A stretch of DNA of 64,000 bases from Bacteroides faecichinchillae JCM 17102 (GCF_000614145.1 NZ_BAKK01000025.1:1-64000), one strand, 5' to 3'; positions 11,101 through 19,893 are shown, numbered from the stretch's first letter. Translations and numbers: made by a program. The notes: generated by a model not told the origin, from the sequence alone.

Positions 11101-11344
11101 AGGTGATATGTTTCAAATTACTCACCGCATTCAACGTGTTTTCCAACGGGCGAGTCACATTATTTTCTATATCCGACGCACTTGCACCGGGATAGGCGGT
11201 CATTACCATAATCGTGTTTGTATCAATATCCGGATACAAATCGATAGGTAATTTGGACAAAGAGAAAAGACCAAAGATCACCACTGCCAGGAAGCAGAGG
11301 GAGGTCATAATCGGTTTCTTAACCGCACCTTCGTATAAACTCAT
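8183..11344 (-). CDS. RND efflux transporter, inner-membrane pump (AcrB/MexB-type)
   Basis: A 1053-residue proton-driven RND pump of the HAE1 type that exports drugs or other amphiphiles through the tripartite complex. It shows the usual twofold repeat: TM1 (residues about 10-28), a large periplasmic loop, TMs 2-6 (about 335-495), TM7 near 540, a second loop, and TMs 8-12 at about 870-1020. The paired Asp of the proton relay is seen in TM4 (GMVVDDAIVVLEN). Length is normal and the frame is intact. The gene lies 13 bp after the adaptor gene, so the genes are co-transcribed. The substrate cannot be read from the sequence. Confidence 0.93.
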   Translation of the reverse strand: MSLYEGAVKKPIMTSLCFLAVVIFGLFSLSKLPIDLYPDIDTNTIMVMTAYPGASASDIENNVTRPLENTLNAVSNLKHITSRSSENMSLITLEFEFGNDIDVLTNDVRDKLDMVSSQLPDDVENPIIFKFSTDMIPIVLLSVQANESQSALYKILDDRVVNPLARIPGVGTVSISGAPQREIQVYCDPNKLEAYNLTIETISSIIGAENKNIPGGNFDIGSETYSLRVEGEFDDSRQLEDVVVGTHNGANVFLRDVARIVDTVEERAQETYNNGVKGAMIIVQKQSGANSVEISKKVAEALPKLQKSLPSDVKLGVIVDTSDNILNTIDSLTETVVYALLFVVIVVFLFLGRWRATLIICITIPLSLIASFIYLAVTGNTINIISLSSLSIAIGMVVDDAIVVLENVTTHIERGSDPKQAAVHGTNEVAISVIASTLTMIAVFFPLTMVSGMSGVLFKQLGWMMCAIMFISTVAALSLTPMLCSQLLRLQKKPSKMFKLFFTPIEKTLDRLDVWYAKMLNWAVRHRPVVIVGCIAFFIISLLCAKGIGTEFFPAQDNARIAVQLELPIGTRKEIAQDLSQKLTQKWLEKYKGVMTVCNYTVGQADSDNTWASMQDNGSHIISFNISLVDPGDRDISLEQVCDEMREDLKAYPEFSKAQVILGGSNTGMSAQASADFEVYGYDMAITDSVAARLKRELQALKGVSEVNISRSDYQPEYQVDFDREKLAMHGLNLATAGNYLRNRINGAVASKYREDGDEYDIKVRYAPEYRTSLESIENILIYNSQGEAVRVKDVGKVVERFAPPTIERKDRERIVTVSAVISGKEALGNIVNEGNAIINKMDIPGEISIQVAGSYEDQQDSFRDLGTLAVLIVVLVFIVMAAQFESLTYPFIIMFSLPFAFSGVLMALFFTKSTLSVMSLLGGIMLIGIVVKNGIVLIDYIILCRERGLTVMNSVVTAGKSRLRPVLMTTATTVLGMIPMAIGGGQGSEMWSPMAIAVIGGLSVSTILTLILIPTLYCVFAGTGIKNQRRKLRRQRELDLYFRENKSDYIKK

Positions 11345-11357
11345 TTCTTTAATTTAA

Positions 11358-12371
11358 TTATTTTTCAACATCTACTTCTGTTCCATTCACTAGACGTGCC
11401 TGACCAGCAACGACTACTTGTGAATTATCAGGGACACCGGATATCAACTCATATTCTGATCCCATACGTCTGCCTAATTCGACTTTGTTATAAGATACTT
11501 TACCGTCTTTGTAAACAAATACATAACGATCGCCTGAACCAGCCTGCTTCACAATTGCCAAATCTGGAACAACGACGTGATCTGCTGTTCCGAAATTGAG
11601 AGTAGCACGAGCAAACATTCCTGGACGTACGCGCTGGTCTCTATTATCAAGTTTGATTTCTACTTGGAAAGTACGTGTAGCTGCGTCGATAGTAGGATAA
11701 ATCAGGCTAATCGTTCCTTTAAATATCTCGTCACCATATACATCTAATTTCAAATCCACTGGTGCACCCTTCTTTACTTTTGTGAAGTAAGTTTCAGATA
11801 CGTTGATTAAAAGTTTCACCGGAGTAATTTGTTCGACTACTAGCACAGGACTACCACCACTATACATATCACCATTATCATAATTACGAGCAGTAACAAC
11901 TCCATTGATCGGACTTAATAATGCTGTATTTTCCAACAGGTTCTTATAAGCGGTCTCCTTCACATCCAACTGCATTTTAGCTGCATCCCATTCTGATTTG
12001 GAAGCACCACCTACTTTATAGAGTTCGTCAATGCGATTAAATTCAATCTCCTGATTGTCCAGCTGTAACTTTGTCTGTTTCAGGTTTGCAGCATCCATCT
12101 GCACTAACTTCTGCCCCTTTTTTACGCGATCACCTACTTCGACAAAAATCTTATCGATACGCACTGGTGATGAAGGAGCGATATTGTTCTTCACTTCTGC
12201 TTCTACTGTTGCCGTATACTCTTGTATTTGCTCTACGGGACGAGCCATTACATCAGCCACCTTCACCTTCAGCTTCTCTTCTTCTTTCACAGCTGCCTTT
12301 TCTTTCCCACCTGTACATGAAATCATAAATACCGTCAATAACAGGGCTACTAATTGGATACCTTTTTTCAT
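11358..12371 (-). CDS. RND periplasmic adaptor (membrane fusion) lipoprotein
   Basis: A 337-residue HlyD/AcrA-type adaptor that bridges the inner-membrane pump and the outer-membrane channel. The ATG at 12371 gives a lipoprotein signal (MKKGIQLVALLLTVFMISC) with the acylated Cys at residue 19; a longer frame to 12452 overlaps the upstream gene and hides the signal. The lipoyl half-motifs are visible (VEVGDRVKKGQKLVQMD and LLSPINGVVTARNYDNGDMY), separated by a short helical hairpin (QTKLQLDNQEIEFNRI onward), and followed by beta-barrel and membrane-proximal domains. It is the second structural gene of the efflux operon. Confidence 0.93.
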   Translation of the reverse strand: MKKGIQLVALLLTVFMISCTGGKEKAAVKEEEKLKVKVADVMARPVEQIQEYTATVEAEVKNNIAPSSPVRIDKIFVEVGDRVKKGQKLVQMDAANLKQTKLQLDNQEIEFNRIDELYKVGGASKSEWDAAKMQLDVKETAYKNLLENTALLSPINGVVTARNYDNGDMYSGGSPVLVVEQITPVKLLINVSETYFTKVKKGAPVDLKLDVYGDEIFKGTISLIYPTIDAATRTFQVEIKLDNRDQRVRPGMFARATLNFGTADHVVVPDLAIVKQAGSGDRYVFVYKDGKVSYNKVELGRRMGSEYELISGVPDNSQVVVAGQARLVNGTEVDVEK

Positions 12372-12393
12372 ATTCCTTAGTTGTTTTAGTTGT

Positions 12394-13745
12394 CTATCTT
12401 TGTTCTTTTCCCAAAACCTGGTCAAGATCTGCTCTAGATACCAGGTAATCATAAATTGCTTGATTGTAAGTCAGCTGCGCCTGAGTTAACGATACCTGCG
12501 AACTATTCAGTTCAAGCACTGTTCCTTTACCGATATCATAACGCTTCTCAGCAATCTGAACTGCCTTTTCTGCTTGCATCACATTCTCTTTGTTACTAGC
12601 TAACTGTTCCGAACTGGCAGTCATATTATTGCGGTAACTCGTTATCTGCATATTCAACTTTCTTTCCGTATCGATACGATTCCAATCGAGCTGTCGCATT
12701 TGAATCCGGTTAGATTTCAACTTAGTGAAATTGCTTGCCCGATACAAAGGAATACTCAAATTAAACATCAAAGAGGAACTATTGCTCCAGTTATACTTCA
12801 AGAAATTAATATTCGGATTATACAGAGACTGATATTGATAAGAGAAGCTCATTGACAATGTAGGCATGAAGTTTGCCCGCAAAGATTTTACATTCTTCTC
12901 CAACAGTTTCATGTTCAGGTCCATCTGCTTCATTGTCGTATTATCCTCCAATCCCAGATGTTCTTCTGATAGTCGATTAGCGAAAACAGCAGTTTCGTAA
13001 TTTGTCAGATTGTCATTGATCTTAATATCTACATTCGCAGTAATGCCCATCAATACTCTCAACTGTAATTTTGCCAAAGTAATAGCATTCTCGGCGGAAA
13101 TCAGATTAGGCTTAATGCTACGCATCTGTACTTCCGCACTGATCTTATCAAATTCACTAACACTTCCTTGTTCAAATTTTGCTTTCACTACATTATAATT
13201 GTCTTCTGCTACTTTATAACTTCCTTGAAGTACATTATAACTATCTTGTGCAAGCATCAACTGATAGTATGCCTTACTAACCTGATTTATTAAATCCTGT
13301 TAGATGCACGCGACTTCTCCACAGCCAGTTCTATGTCTGTTTTCGTCATCGACATAGCCCGATAAACAGACGGTACAAACAATGGCAGATTAATACTCAA
13401 CCCTGCATTTGCTGTATTAGTGTTGTCTTGTCCCATTTTGAACGACTGATTGTTCAATTTCATTTCAGCTGCTTTAATCGTATGATCTAACGTTCCCGTC
13501 AGGCTAGCCTCGGGTAATAAGTTCTGCCAGGCTTCTTTACCTGCCACTTTTTTCAAGGCTATTTCATCTGCAGCCACTTTCATCGTTGGATTCTCATCCA
13601 ATGCGATTTCTATGGCTTTATTCAACGTCAGAACCAACGTGTCCTGCGGTGAATCTGCTATCTGAGCCTTTGCAAGACCAAATGCTCCAACCGCTATCGC
13701 TGTCAAAAGTAACCTCTTGCCTGTCAATTTCTTCATTCTGTTCAT
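12394..13745 (-). CDS. TolC-family outer-membrane efflux channel, one frame break
   Basis: An outer-membrane factor of about 450 residues that forms the exit duct of the efflux system. The N-terminal part (signal peptide at residues 1-28, ending GLAKAQ) runs to about 13293, where the frame stops. The next frame carries on with DLINQVSKAYYQ and the long TolC-like helices. One A is missing from an AAA run near 13301; putting it back gives KSRAS-KQDLINQVS in one frame. Both halves of the internal TolC repeat are present, ending in YDYLVSRADLDQVLGKEQR. Two independent genes are unlikely, because the second half lacks a signal and a natural start. Confidence 0.88.
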
Positions 13746-13787
13746 AATCTCATTCTTAATTAATCCTTAATTGTTTGTCACCGGAAT

Positions 13788-14444
13788 TCAGTCATTAATA
13801 TGCCCGATCCGGTTTTTACGATATTCTTGTATAAAGTCTTCTAATACTTTCGCTCCTTTTTCTGTTGAAATTCCCCGTATATATGTGAACATAATGGATT
13901 CGTACACTTCAATAAAAGGATACTCACTGCAAATATCTGTATTCAAAAGAACATCAAATTGCTCACGTACCAGTAGATTAACGATCGCAAAATTGACATC
14001 CGAACGGAAAATTCCTTGTTCAACACCCGATTTAAAGAAAAACATAGTTTTCTCTGAATCACTATCCTGACGATCTTGCATCATTGCATATACCTTTGGA
14101 TATTTCTTAATGTCTTCAAAGAAACGCTTATTCGTCTTATGGAAGATTTCTATACTCTTCTGGAAAACAGCAAGAATCACCTCCAATACATTCGATGAAT
14201 GCTCATATACTTCCTGCAGATATTTATCCCTATCTTGCTGAATCTTCAAAATACTTTCTTTCAGCAACGTTTCTTTATCTGCAAAGACTTCATAAAGAGT
14301 ACGTTTTGATATTCCTAAGGCTGCCGCAATATCATCCATTGTAATGCACTTGATACCTTTTGAAGTAAATGCTTCTGTTGATGTCATTATGATCCGTTCT
14401 CTCAATTCCGCCCTTTGTGAAGCGTCTTTTCCATGTTCCATCAT
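13788..14444 (-). CDS. TetR/AcrR-family transcriptional regulator
   Basis: A repressor-type regulator of about 218 residues. The DNA-binding helix-turn-helix is at residues about 33-57 (ITMDDIAAALGISKRTLYEVF, shortened here: DDIAAALGISKRTLY), and the remaining all-helical domain should bind an inducer. It is the first gene upstream of the TolC-adaptor-RND-PII-like genes in the same direction, 42 bp away, so it probably controls the operon and itself. Two adjacent ATGs (14444, 14441) are possible starts. The inducer is unknown. Confidence 0.9.
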   Translation of the reverse strand: MMEHGKDASQRAELRERIIMTSTEAFTSKGIKCITMDDIAAALGISKRTLYEVFADKETLLKESILKIQQDRDKYLQEVYEHSSNVLEVILAVFQKSIEIFHKTNKRFFEDIKKYPKVYAMMQDRQDSDSEKTMFFFKSGVEQGIFRSDVNFAIVNLLVREQFDVLLNTDICSEYPFIEVYESIMFTYIRGISTEKGAKVLEDFIQEYRKNRIGHIND

Positions 14445-14512
14445 CACTCGTTTTCTATTTGGTTAGACTCCTAGTTTTCTTCAATTTCACCTCAATAATA
14501 GGAAAAACGGAA

Positions 14513-14542
14513 CAAAGATATATAGAAAACTCAATTAACAGA
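14513..14542 (-). promoter_or_regulatory. Probable promoter of tetR and the efflux operon
   Basis: On the minus strand a TATCTTTG -7 element (14513-14520) matches TAnnTTTG exactly, with TCTG at 14539-14542 (one mismatch to TTTG) 18 bp further up. It lies about 70 bp before the regulator start. Confidence 0.45.
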
Positions 14543-14696
14543 TTAAGTTTCCATATATTTATAGCCTTATTGATAAATATTATCATTCTAACAACAAATA
14601 TAAAAACAAGTGTTAATAGGAAATGCGGAGCAAAAGTAGAAAAGATAGAGAAATAGCGTAAAGTTTTCTAGCCATCTAAAGGATGAGAATCGACAA

Positions 14697-14740
14697 ATGC
14701 CGGATAAAAGTCGATAAGAAAACGACTTTTTATCCGGCAT
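14697..14740. repeat. Long near-perfect inverted repeat
   Basis: ATGCCGGATAAAAGTCG (14697-14713) and CGACTTTTTATCCGGCAT (14723-14740) form a stem of 17 base pairs with one bulged base and a 9-base loop. Neither side has a clear T-run after it, so it is not a standard terminator. It may be the end of the broken gene's transcript or a protein-binding palindrome. Confidence 0.6.
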
Positions 14741-15049
14741 AACAGTTACCAGTATTAACGAGATGAAAAAGGATAAAGAATGTGTTAGTACTCTAACTCC
14801 GTTCTTTCTAAAAAGGCAACCGTCTTATGTTTCTCTTTATATATTTATTATCTTTTATAAATTGTACTTCTTTCCTTTACTCTTAGGAAACACTCCCGAA
14901 ATAACGACGTTTTCCAAAGGTTATGGTAGTCGATTCCTTAAACAAAATATTCTAATAAATCAACGATATTATATTACTATAATAAACCGAACAAAGTTTA
15001 TATCTTTTCACGACTTCTTTTAGCCCCAAAGATACTTCCAGAATATCTT

Positions 15050-15895
15050 CTATCCACTTCCGGATATATCGTGTGAAATATGTGAACTATCGCCTTCAGC
15101 TATGATAGAAATAATCCCTACTCTATAAGTAGCTTTACGCTGTGAAACATTCATTTCTCCTAAATTGGAAAAAACAAACAGACGTTCTTGTAATTTTTCG
15201 TCTTGAATAAGATTAAGTTTCAATCGTTTTGCATTCAAAAGCGTATTGAGTATGTCAAAAGCAATATCTCGAAAATTTATGTACATCCATTCTTTTGCGG
15301 ATATCTGAACATTATTAGCAACATCCATTTGTACCGAAATACGCCTATTGAACTGATTATGGAATTGGCTGGTCACCATGGAGTTGGTTACATTAATACG
15401 CAAAACACTGAGACGTGGTGAAATAAAAAAATTCTAACATATATCTGGATTCAATAACATAAGCTTGCTCATGAATCAGCTTTCTAAGGCATTGTGTAAC
15501 CAGACTATATTGCATCATTTTTTGCCAATTCTGGCCTGTTCCACCATACAAAAGTAACTTATAAAAACATATAATAATACTATTGTCAATTATCGTCTGA
15601 AAAGCTTTTACCTCAATATATCTATCATGCATTCTTCAATAGACTTTAAGATCATTTTTTTTGCCGGACGGAAATAGTATCTGCAATTTCCGATACAAGG
15701 TTTTTCTATTAATTCAATAGTGAGTTGCTTAGTTGGTTCAGAAAGGATATAACGTAATGTATTATTGGGTGTTACAGGAACTTTTCCCGAGGTAAGTATA
15801 TAACCACGGTTGGAAGCTCTCCGGATACCTTCTACAAAAGTTGGATAGAGAAGTAATGTGTCGCCAAGAGTCATTCTCATAATAAACAGAATCAA
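15050..15895 (-). pseudogene. Broken gene of unknown function
   Basis: Three minus-strand open frames follow one another and look like parts of one protein of roughly 280 residues: one from 15895 (…GYILTSGKVPVTPNNTLRYI…), a second from about 15632 (…HDRYIEVKAFQTI…) and a third to 15050 (…FRDIAFDILNTLLNAKRL…). The first switch near 15633 fits one A lost from AAA. The second, in a run of seven T near 15430, fits one extra base. A further frame upstream (15974) may hold the missing start. I recognise no family or motif. Composition and content point to a decaying or poorly sequenced accessory gene. Confidence 0.5.
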
Positions 15896-16076
15896 AGATT
15901 ACAAACCGTAAACAAGACTGTCTTATAACTCTTCGCAAGATAAGAAAAAACTTATATAAAGACAAGAAAATCAACTTATTTATTATATGAAAATTGATTA
16001 GCTTTAGTTCTAGTAAATAACAGTATTCAAATGAGTCTCAAAACCAGAATATAAAATAGGAATTTTATAAAAATAG

Positions 16077-16718
16077 CTACTTCTTTTGCTTTTGTAACAT
16101 CAATAGGTATTTAAAAGTGTTCTCCGCTTCCTGACTACCATCATTCAGATAAGCCTCCTTCCAATCCGGATATTTTTTTAGTAATTTGAGCATTTCTTCT
16201 TGCCCCAGAAAATCAATTTTACCAATTTCACCATTGAGTACGTAACATACACGTTTGGTTACCAAACCTGATGCTGCCAAAGCATCTCCAACATTACCTC
16301 CAAGTTTTACATCGTCCGCCTCTACAAAATTCTCACCAATCTTGGAACCTAAGGGCATCGCACAAAAATAAATATTATTACCCAACTGAACTGCAGGAGC
16401 ATACCAAGCTCCAAACCGTAACTTCTTATAGCGCAATTTACGACAATTTACATAAAGATCTCCTTCATTTGTACGCACAGCAAAACAACGCTTCTTCAAT
16501 AAACGACACATCGACTCATCCTCACCAGCCGTTATCCGGTAATCAGCCCCCCCTGATAAGACAATCTGATTCCTAGAACGCTTTTCAACCCTTAATACAG
16601 CAACTGTATCACCATCCTGAGTGAGTAATTCTTTCAGATTGGAATAAATAACATTTTGCGCAATTGATGGAAGACTAATTGCACCTAAAAGTAACCATAA
16701 AATACATCTTCTTTTCAT
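16077..16718 (-). CDS. Secreted protein of unknown function (DUF6563-like)
   Basis: A 213-residue protein with a clear signal peptide (MKRRCILWLLLGAISLPSIAQ). The mature part starts NVIYSNLKELL and carries GGADYRITAGED, YVNCRKLRYKKLRFG and DDVKLGGNVGDALAASGLV. From memory it resembles a Bacteroides-restricted family of periplasmic or outer-membrane proteins (DUF6563), a label I hold with moderate confidence. No catalytic motif is evident. It is a single gene, divergent from the MutS-like gene, with 287 bp between their starts. Confidence 0.8.
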   Translation of the reverse strand: MKRRCILWLLLGAISLPSIAQNVIYSNLKELLTQDGDTVAVLRVEKRSRNQIVLSGGADYRITAGEDESMCRLLKKRCFAVRTNEGDLYVNCRKLRYKKLRFGAWYAPAVQLGNNIYFCAMPLGSKIGENFVEADDVKLGGNVGDALAASGLVTKRVCYVLNGEIGKIDFLGQEEMLKLLKKYPDWKEAYLNDGSQEAENTFKYLLMLQKQKK

Positions 16719-16940
16719 AAGCTATCCTCCTTCTCTCTTACTTAACGCCTTTTTGTGTGGAAAGTTATATATTAAACCGCATAAAAACAAGTTTGGAAAA
16801 AGAAAAAATGTAAAATGATAAACGATAATACTCTCTCCAGAAGGAAGATCATACTCTGCTATATAACCATGCAGAAGAAATAGATGTATTTATACGAACG
16901 TTAATAAACAGTAAATCTACATTTATGAGTGATAATCTTC

Positions 16941-16972
16941 TTTCTTAACCTTTACAATAAATAGTACCTTTG
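16941..16972 (+). promoter_or_regulatory. Probable promoter of the MutS-like gene
   Basis: TACCTTTG (16965-16972) matches the Bacteroides -7 element exactly; TTTC at 16941-16944 (one mismatch to TTTG) is 20 bp upstream. The ATG at 17006 is 33 bp downstream. Confidence 0.6.
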
Positions 16973-17005
16973 TCCAAAGCTAATTTATTTTAAGTAAACT
17001 AATTT

Positions 17006-18820
17006 ATGGAAACATTGGAAAACATCATAGAAAACTATCAGAAAATAATCCTCGAATCAGAGCAGGAATTACAAAAAACCCGCAAGCAGATCCGAAATAT
17101 CAGCTTATTACGATTATTTATGTTTATAGAAGCCGTAGTAGCTGCTTTTTACTTTTGGGATAAGGGTTGGGAATATATCCTTCTTTTTTCTTTTTTTCCT
17201 CTCCTCCTGTTTATCTGGCTAGTGAAACGGCATAATCGATGGTTTTATAGAAAAGACTTTTTAAAAAAGAAAATAGAGATTAATGACCAAGAACTCTGTG
17301 CTATCCAATACGACTTTTCTAATTTTGACGGTGGTAAAGAATATATCGATCCATCTCATCTCTATACTTTCGACTTGGATGTATTTGGAGATCACTCACT
17401 CTTTCAATACATCAACCGAAGTTCGACTCCTATTGGCAAGCAACAACTTGCCGAATGGTTCAACCACCATCTCGAAGATAAAGAAAGTATTGAACAACGG
17501 CAAATAGCCATACGCGAATTATCTTTAGACCTGGAATTTCGGCAAAAGTTTCGCGTATTAGGTTTACTATACAAAGGGAAATCTGCTGATATTTTCGAAA
17601 TCAATCAATGGGCTGCCAGTGCTAGTTATTATCGCAAACACTCATTTCTTAGAATATTACCAAGTATAGTCACTATTGCTAATATGTTATGTATCAGTGC
17701 TTCTATTTTGGGAGTTATTCCAGGTAGTATTGCCGGAGTAGTATTTGTATGCTTTGTCACATTTAGTTTCATTTTCTCAAAAGGAATTACTAAAATGCAG
17801 GTGACTTACGGAGAAAAGCTGCAAATATTATCTACGTATGCAGACCAAATTCTTCTCACTGAGAAAAAAGAGATGCATAGTTCTATCCTAAAAGAATTAA
17901 AAACTGAATTAACCAGCAAAAATCAAACAGCTTCACAAGCTGTACATAGCCTCTCCAAACTGATGAATGCACTTGACCAACGCAATAACTTATTAATGAG
18001 TACTATCTTGAATGGTCTCTTATTTTGGGAGTTACGACAAGTAATGCGAATTGAAAAATGGAAAGAATCTCATGCCTCTGATCTTCCTCGTTGGTTAAAA
18101 GCTATTGGAGAATTTGATGCGTATTGTTCGCTAGCTACCTTTTCCTACAATCATCCGGAGTTTATCTATCCGCAAATAAGCTTGCAATCATTTCATCTAC
18201 AAGCAAAAGCTTTAGGACATCCACTTATGGATCGAAATAAATGTGTTAGAAACGGAATAAGTATAGAAAAACGTCCATTCTTTATAATTATTACGGGGGC
18301 AAATATGGCAGGAAAAAGCACTTACTTACGTACGGTAGGAATCAACTATCTTTTAGCCTGCATAGGTGCGCCTGTATGGGCCAAACAGATGGAGATATTT
18401 CCTGCCCGTCTTATCACCAGTCTACGGACAAGTGACTCACTGACTGATAACGAGTCTTATTTCTTTGCAGAACTAAAACGACTAAAATTAATCATTGATA
18501 AGCTTCAAACAGGGGAAGATTTATTCATTATCCTCGACGAAATTCTAAAAGGAACAAATTCGGTAGATAAACAAAAAGGTTCTTTTGCTCTTATAAAACA
18601 ATTTATGAATATGAATGCTAATGGCATTATCGCCACCCATGATCTATTATTAAGTAGTTTGGCAAATTCCTTCCCAAAGAATATCCATAATTATTGTTTT
18701 GAAGCAGATATCACTAATAACGAACTGACTTTTTCTTATAAAATGAAAGACGGAGTTGCACAAAACATGAACGCCTGCTTCTTAATGAAAAAAATGGGGA
18801 TAGCCGTCATTGACGACTAA
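17006..18820 (+). CDS. Membrane-anchored MutS-like ATPase
   Basis: A 604-residue protein with the ABC-type ATPase core of MutS at its C-terminus: Walker A TGANMAGKSTYLRTVG near residue 430, the signature-like SLRTSDSLTDNESYFFAELKR, and Walker B DLFIILDEILKGT near 505, followed by IIATHD. The middle resembles the MutS lever and clamp helices. The N-terminus has no mismatch-recognition domain; it has two hydrophobic stretches (about 30-48 and 52-70), and a second hydrophobic pair lies at about 213-255. There is no Smr nuclease domain. It is therefore not the main MutS or MutS2 but a membrane-bound relative of unknown role. Frame and length are intact. Confidence 0.88.
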   Translation: METLENIIENYQKIILESEQELQKTRKQIRNISLLRLFMFIEAVVAAFYFWDKGWEYILLFSFFPLLLFIWLVKRHNRWFYRKDFLKKKIEINDQELCAIQYDFSNFDGGKEYIDPSHLYTFDLDVFGDHSLFQYINRSSTPIGKQQLAEWFNHHLEDKESIEQRQIAIRELSLDLEFRQKFRVLGLLYKGKSADIFEINQWAASASYYRKHSFLRILPSIVTIANMLCISASILGVIPGSIAGVVFVCFVTFSFIFSKGITKMQVTYGEKLQILSTYADQILLTEKKEMHSSILKELKTELTSKNQTASQAVHSLSKLMNALDQRNNLLMSTILNGLLFWELRQVMRIEKWKESHASDLPRWLKAIGEFDAYCSLATFSYNHPEFIYPQISLQSFHLQAKALGHPLMDRNKCVRNGISIEKRPFFIIITGANMAGKSTYLRTVGINYLLACIGAPVWAKQMEIFPARLITSLRTSDSLTDNESYFFAELKRLKLIIDKLQTGEDLFIILDEILKGTNSVDKQKGSFALIKQFMNMNANGIIATHDLLLSSLANSFPKNIHNYCFEADITNNELTFSYKMKDGVAQNMNACFLMKKMGIAVIDD

Positions 18821-18828
18821 ATCCCCAT
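18794..18828 (-). terminator. Terminator embedded in the 3' end of the MutS-like gene
   Basis: ATGGGGAT (18794-18801) pairs with ATCCCCAT (18821-18828). On the minus strand the hairpin is followed by a run of seven T, so it should stop transcription from the convergent gene ending at 18853. The left arm lies inside the last codons of the MutS-like gene. Confidence 0.65.
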
Positions 18829-18852
18829 CAAATTTAAAGAATCAAAATCTTA

Positions 18853-19392
18853 TTAATTCATTTTACTTTTTGCAAGAAAAGCAGCCACAGTTGCAGCCTC
18901 TCCATTCGTAAAATAATGAACAGTAGTTATGGGCTGATATGTATAAGGAACAAATTGAGACAACTGAACAGCGGCAAATTTATTATCCTCAGAAAGTATT
19001 ATGTCCATACGAAGATTCCCGCTTGTTTCACTTTTGATTTCTGAATCTATCGAAAAATTTCCAGAATTCACTAGTTCTTTCAACTTATCCATATGCTTTA
19101 AATCAAAGAAAGCACTCCGCTCTTTAGCAACACTGCCAGTTGGAACATAAACAACTTCTTTTGATTTCCAAAACATACGGAATATTCCAATAAGGAATAA
19201 ACCTGTTCCCAATACCATTAATATCATACTAACTGTAGATGACTTATCTTCCAACTCAAAAGTAGAAACAAAAGATAAGATACCTATTAATAACATTATA
19301 CATGAGAATACAATTCCAGAAATACTCGTACGTTTAGCGATATCAGGATGTGAAGAAGCAAATATAGTTGCATCAATAGTTTGAGTTGCCAT
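18853..19392 (-). CDS. Two-TM membrane protein of unknown function
   Basis: A 179-residue protein with no family I recognise. After a polar N-terminus (MATQTIDATIFASSHPDIAKR) there are two membrane segments at about 27-43 and 55-72. A C-terminal soluble domain follows (residues about 85-179), containing AFFDLKHMDKLKELVNSGNF and a predicted strand-rich part (MDIILSEDNKFAAVQLSQF). The protein likely sits in the inner membrane with the C-terminus in the cytoplasm. It is transcribed towards the MutS-like gene, and its terminator overlaps that gene. Confidence 0.7.
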   Translation of the reverse strand: MATQTIDATIFASSHPDIAKRTSISGIVFSCIMLLIGILSFVSTFELEDKSSTVSMILMVLGTGLFLIGIFRMFWKSKEVVYVPTGSVAKERSAFFDLKHMDKLKELVNSGNFSIDSEIKSETSGNLRMDIILSEDNKFAAVQLSQFVPYTYQPITTVHYFTNGEAATVAAFLAKSKMN

Positions 19393-19497
19393 ATTATTTG
19401 AAATTTTGATTATTAGTAAAAATAGATAATAAAAGGTCTGCTAATATATAATCATTACATAGAAGCAATTAACAAGTTTACACTAATAATCAAACTC

Positions 19498-19893
19498 CTA
19501 AACAATAATATGCTTTAAAGTAAATACATAATATTCACACGATGGTTGACAATAGTACGAAACCGTTGTTGCGTAGATTTTTTCCCGATGCAATGATAAA
19601 GAATTCTCTCTTTCTGCACAATTTTGTAGGAAGTTTTTTAATAAAAAGAAATATTCACTGGTTTGCACACGTTGTATACGTGAGACTACAACCTGATGAC
19701 TTTGCAAATTGTTAGTCAATTCTGCAACAGGCAAATATGGGAATTCCGGGGCACCGATTTGATCTTGATGTACTATATGAACTACAGAGGTATACTCTGC
19801 TCGTTCCAATTTTTCATTGGAAATATTGCTTGCAATCCCATGCAGGACAACTGTTAGCAACAGAAATAATATTACCTTTACAAATCTTGCCAT
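19498..19893 (-). CDS. Small secreted protein of unknown function
   Basis: A 131-residue protein with a signal peptide (MARFVKVILFLLLTVVLHGIAS). The rest carries YTSVVHIVHQDQIGAPEFPYL and a C-terminal part with several Tyr and two Cys near the end (YYCQPSCEYYVF), which could form a disulphide in the periplasm. I recognise no domain. It lies just beyond the terminator of the ribosomal operon and before the two-TM protein, with 105 bp between them. A real gene is likely because the signal peptide is good. Confidence 0.6.
   Translation of the reverse strand: MARFVKVILFLLLTVVLHGIASNISNEKLERAEYTSVVHIVHQDQIGAPEFPYLPVAELTNNLQSHQVVVSRIQRVQTSEYFFLLKNFLQNCAERENSLSLHREKIYATTVSYYCQPSCEYYVFTLKHIIV

Larger units (their letters stand above)
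14448..15049. other. Gene-free stretch between tetR and a broken gene
   Basis: I see no convincing gene here. A plus-strand open frame at 14763-15023 has low-complexity, Phe/Ile/Tyr-rich composition and no initiation signal, so I do not call it. The stretch holds the candidate tetR promoter and a long inverted repeat (14697-14740). Confidence 0.6.

Noticed and set aside
12394..13260. Independent second outer-membrane protein
   Set aside because: No signal peptide, and the sequence continues the TolC repeat of the upstream frame.
14763..15023. Plus-strand open frame of 86 codons
   Set aside because: Phe/Ile/Tyr-rich low-complexity composition, no promoter or start signal, no recognisable domain; probably chance in AT-rich DNA.
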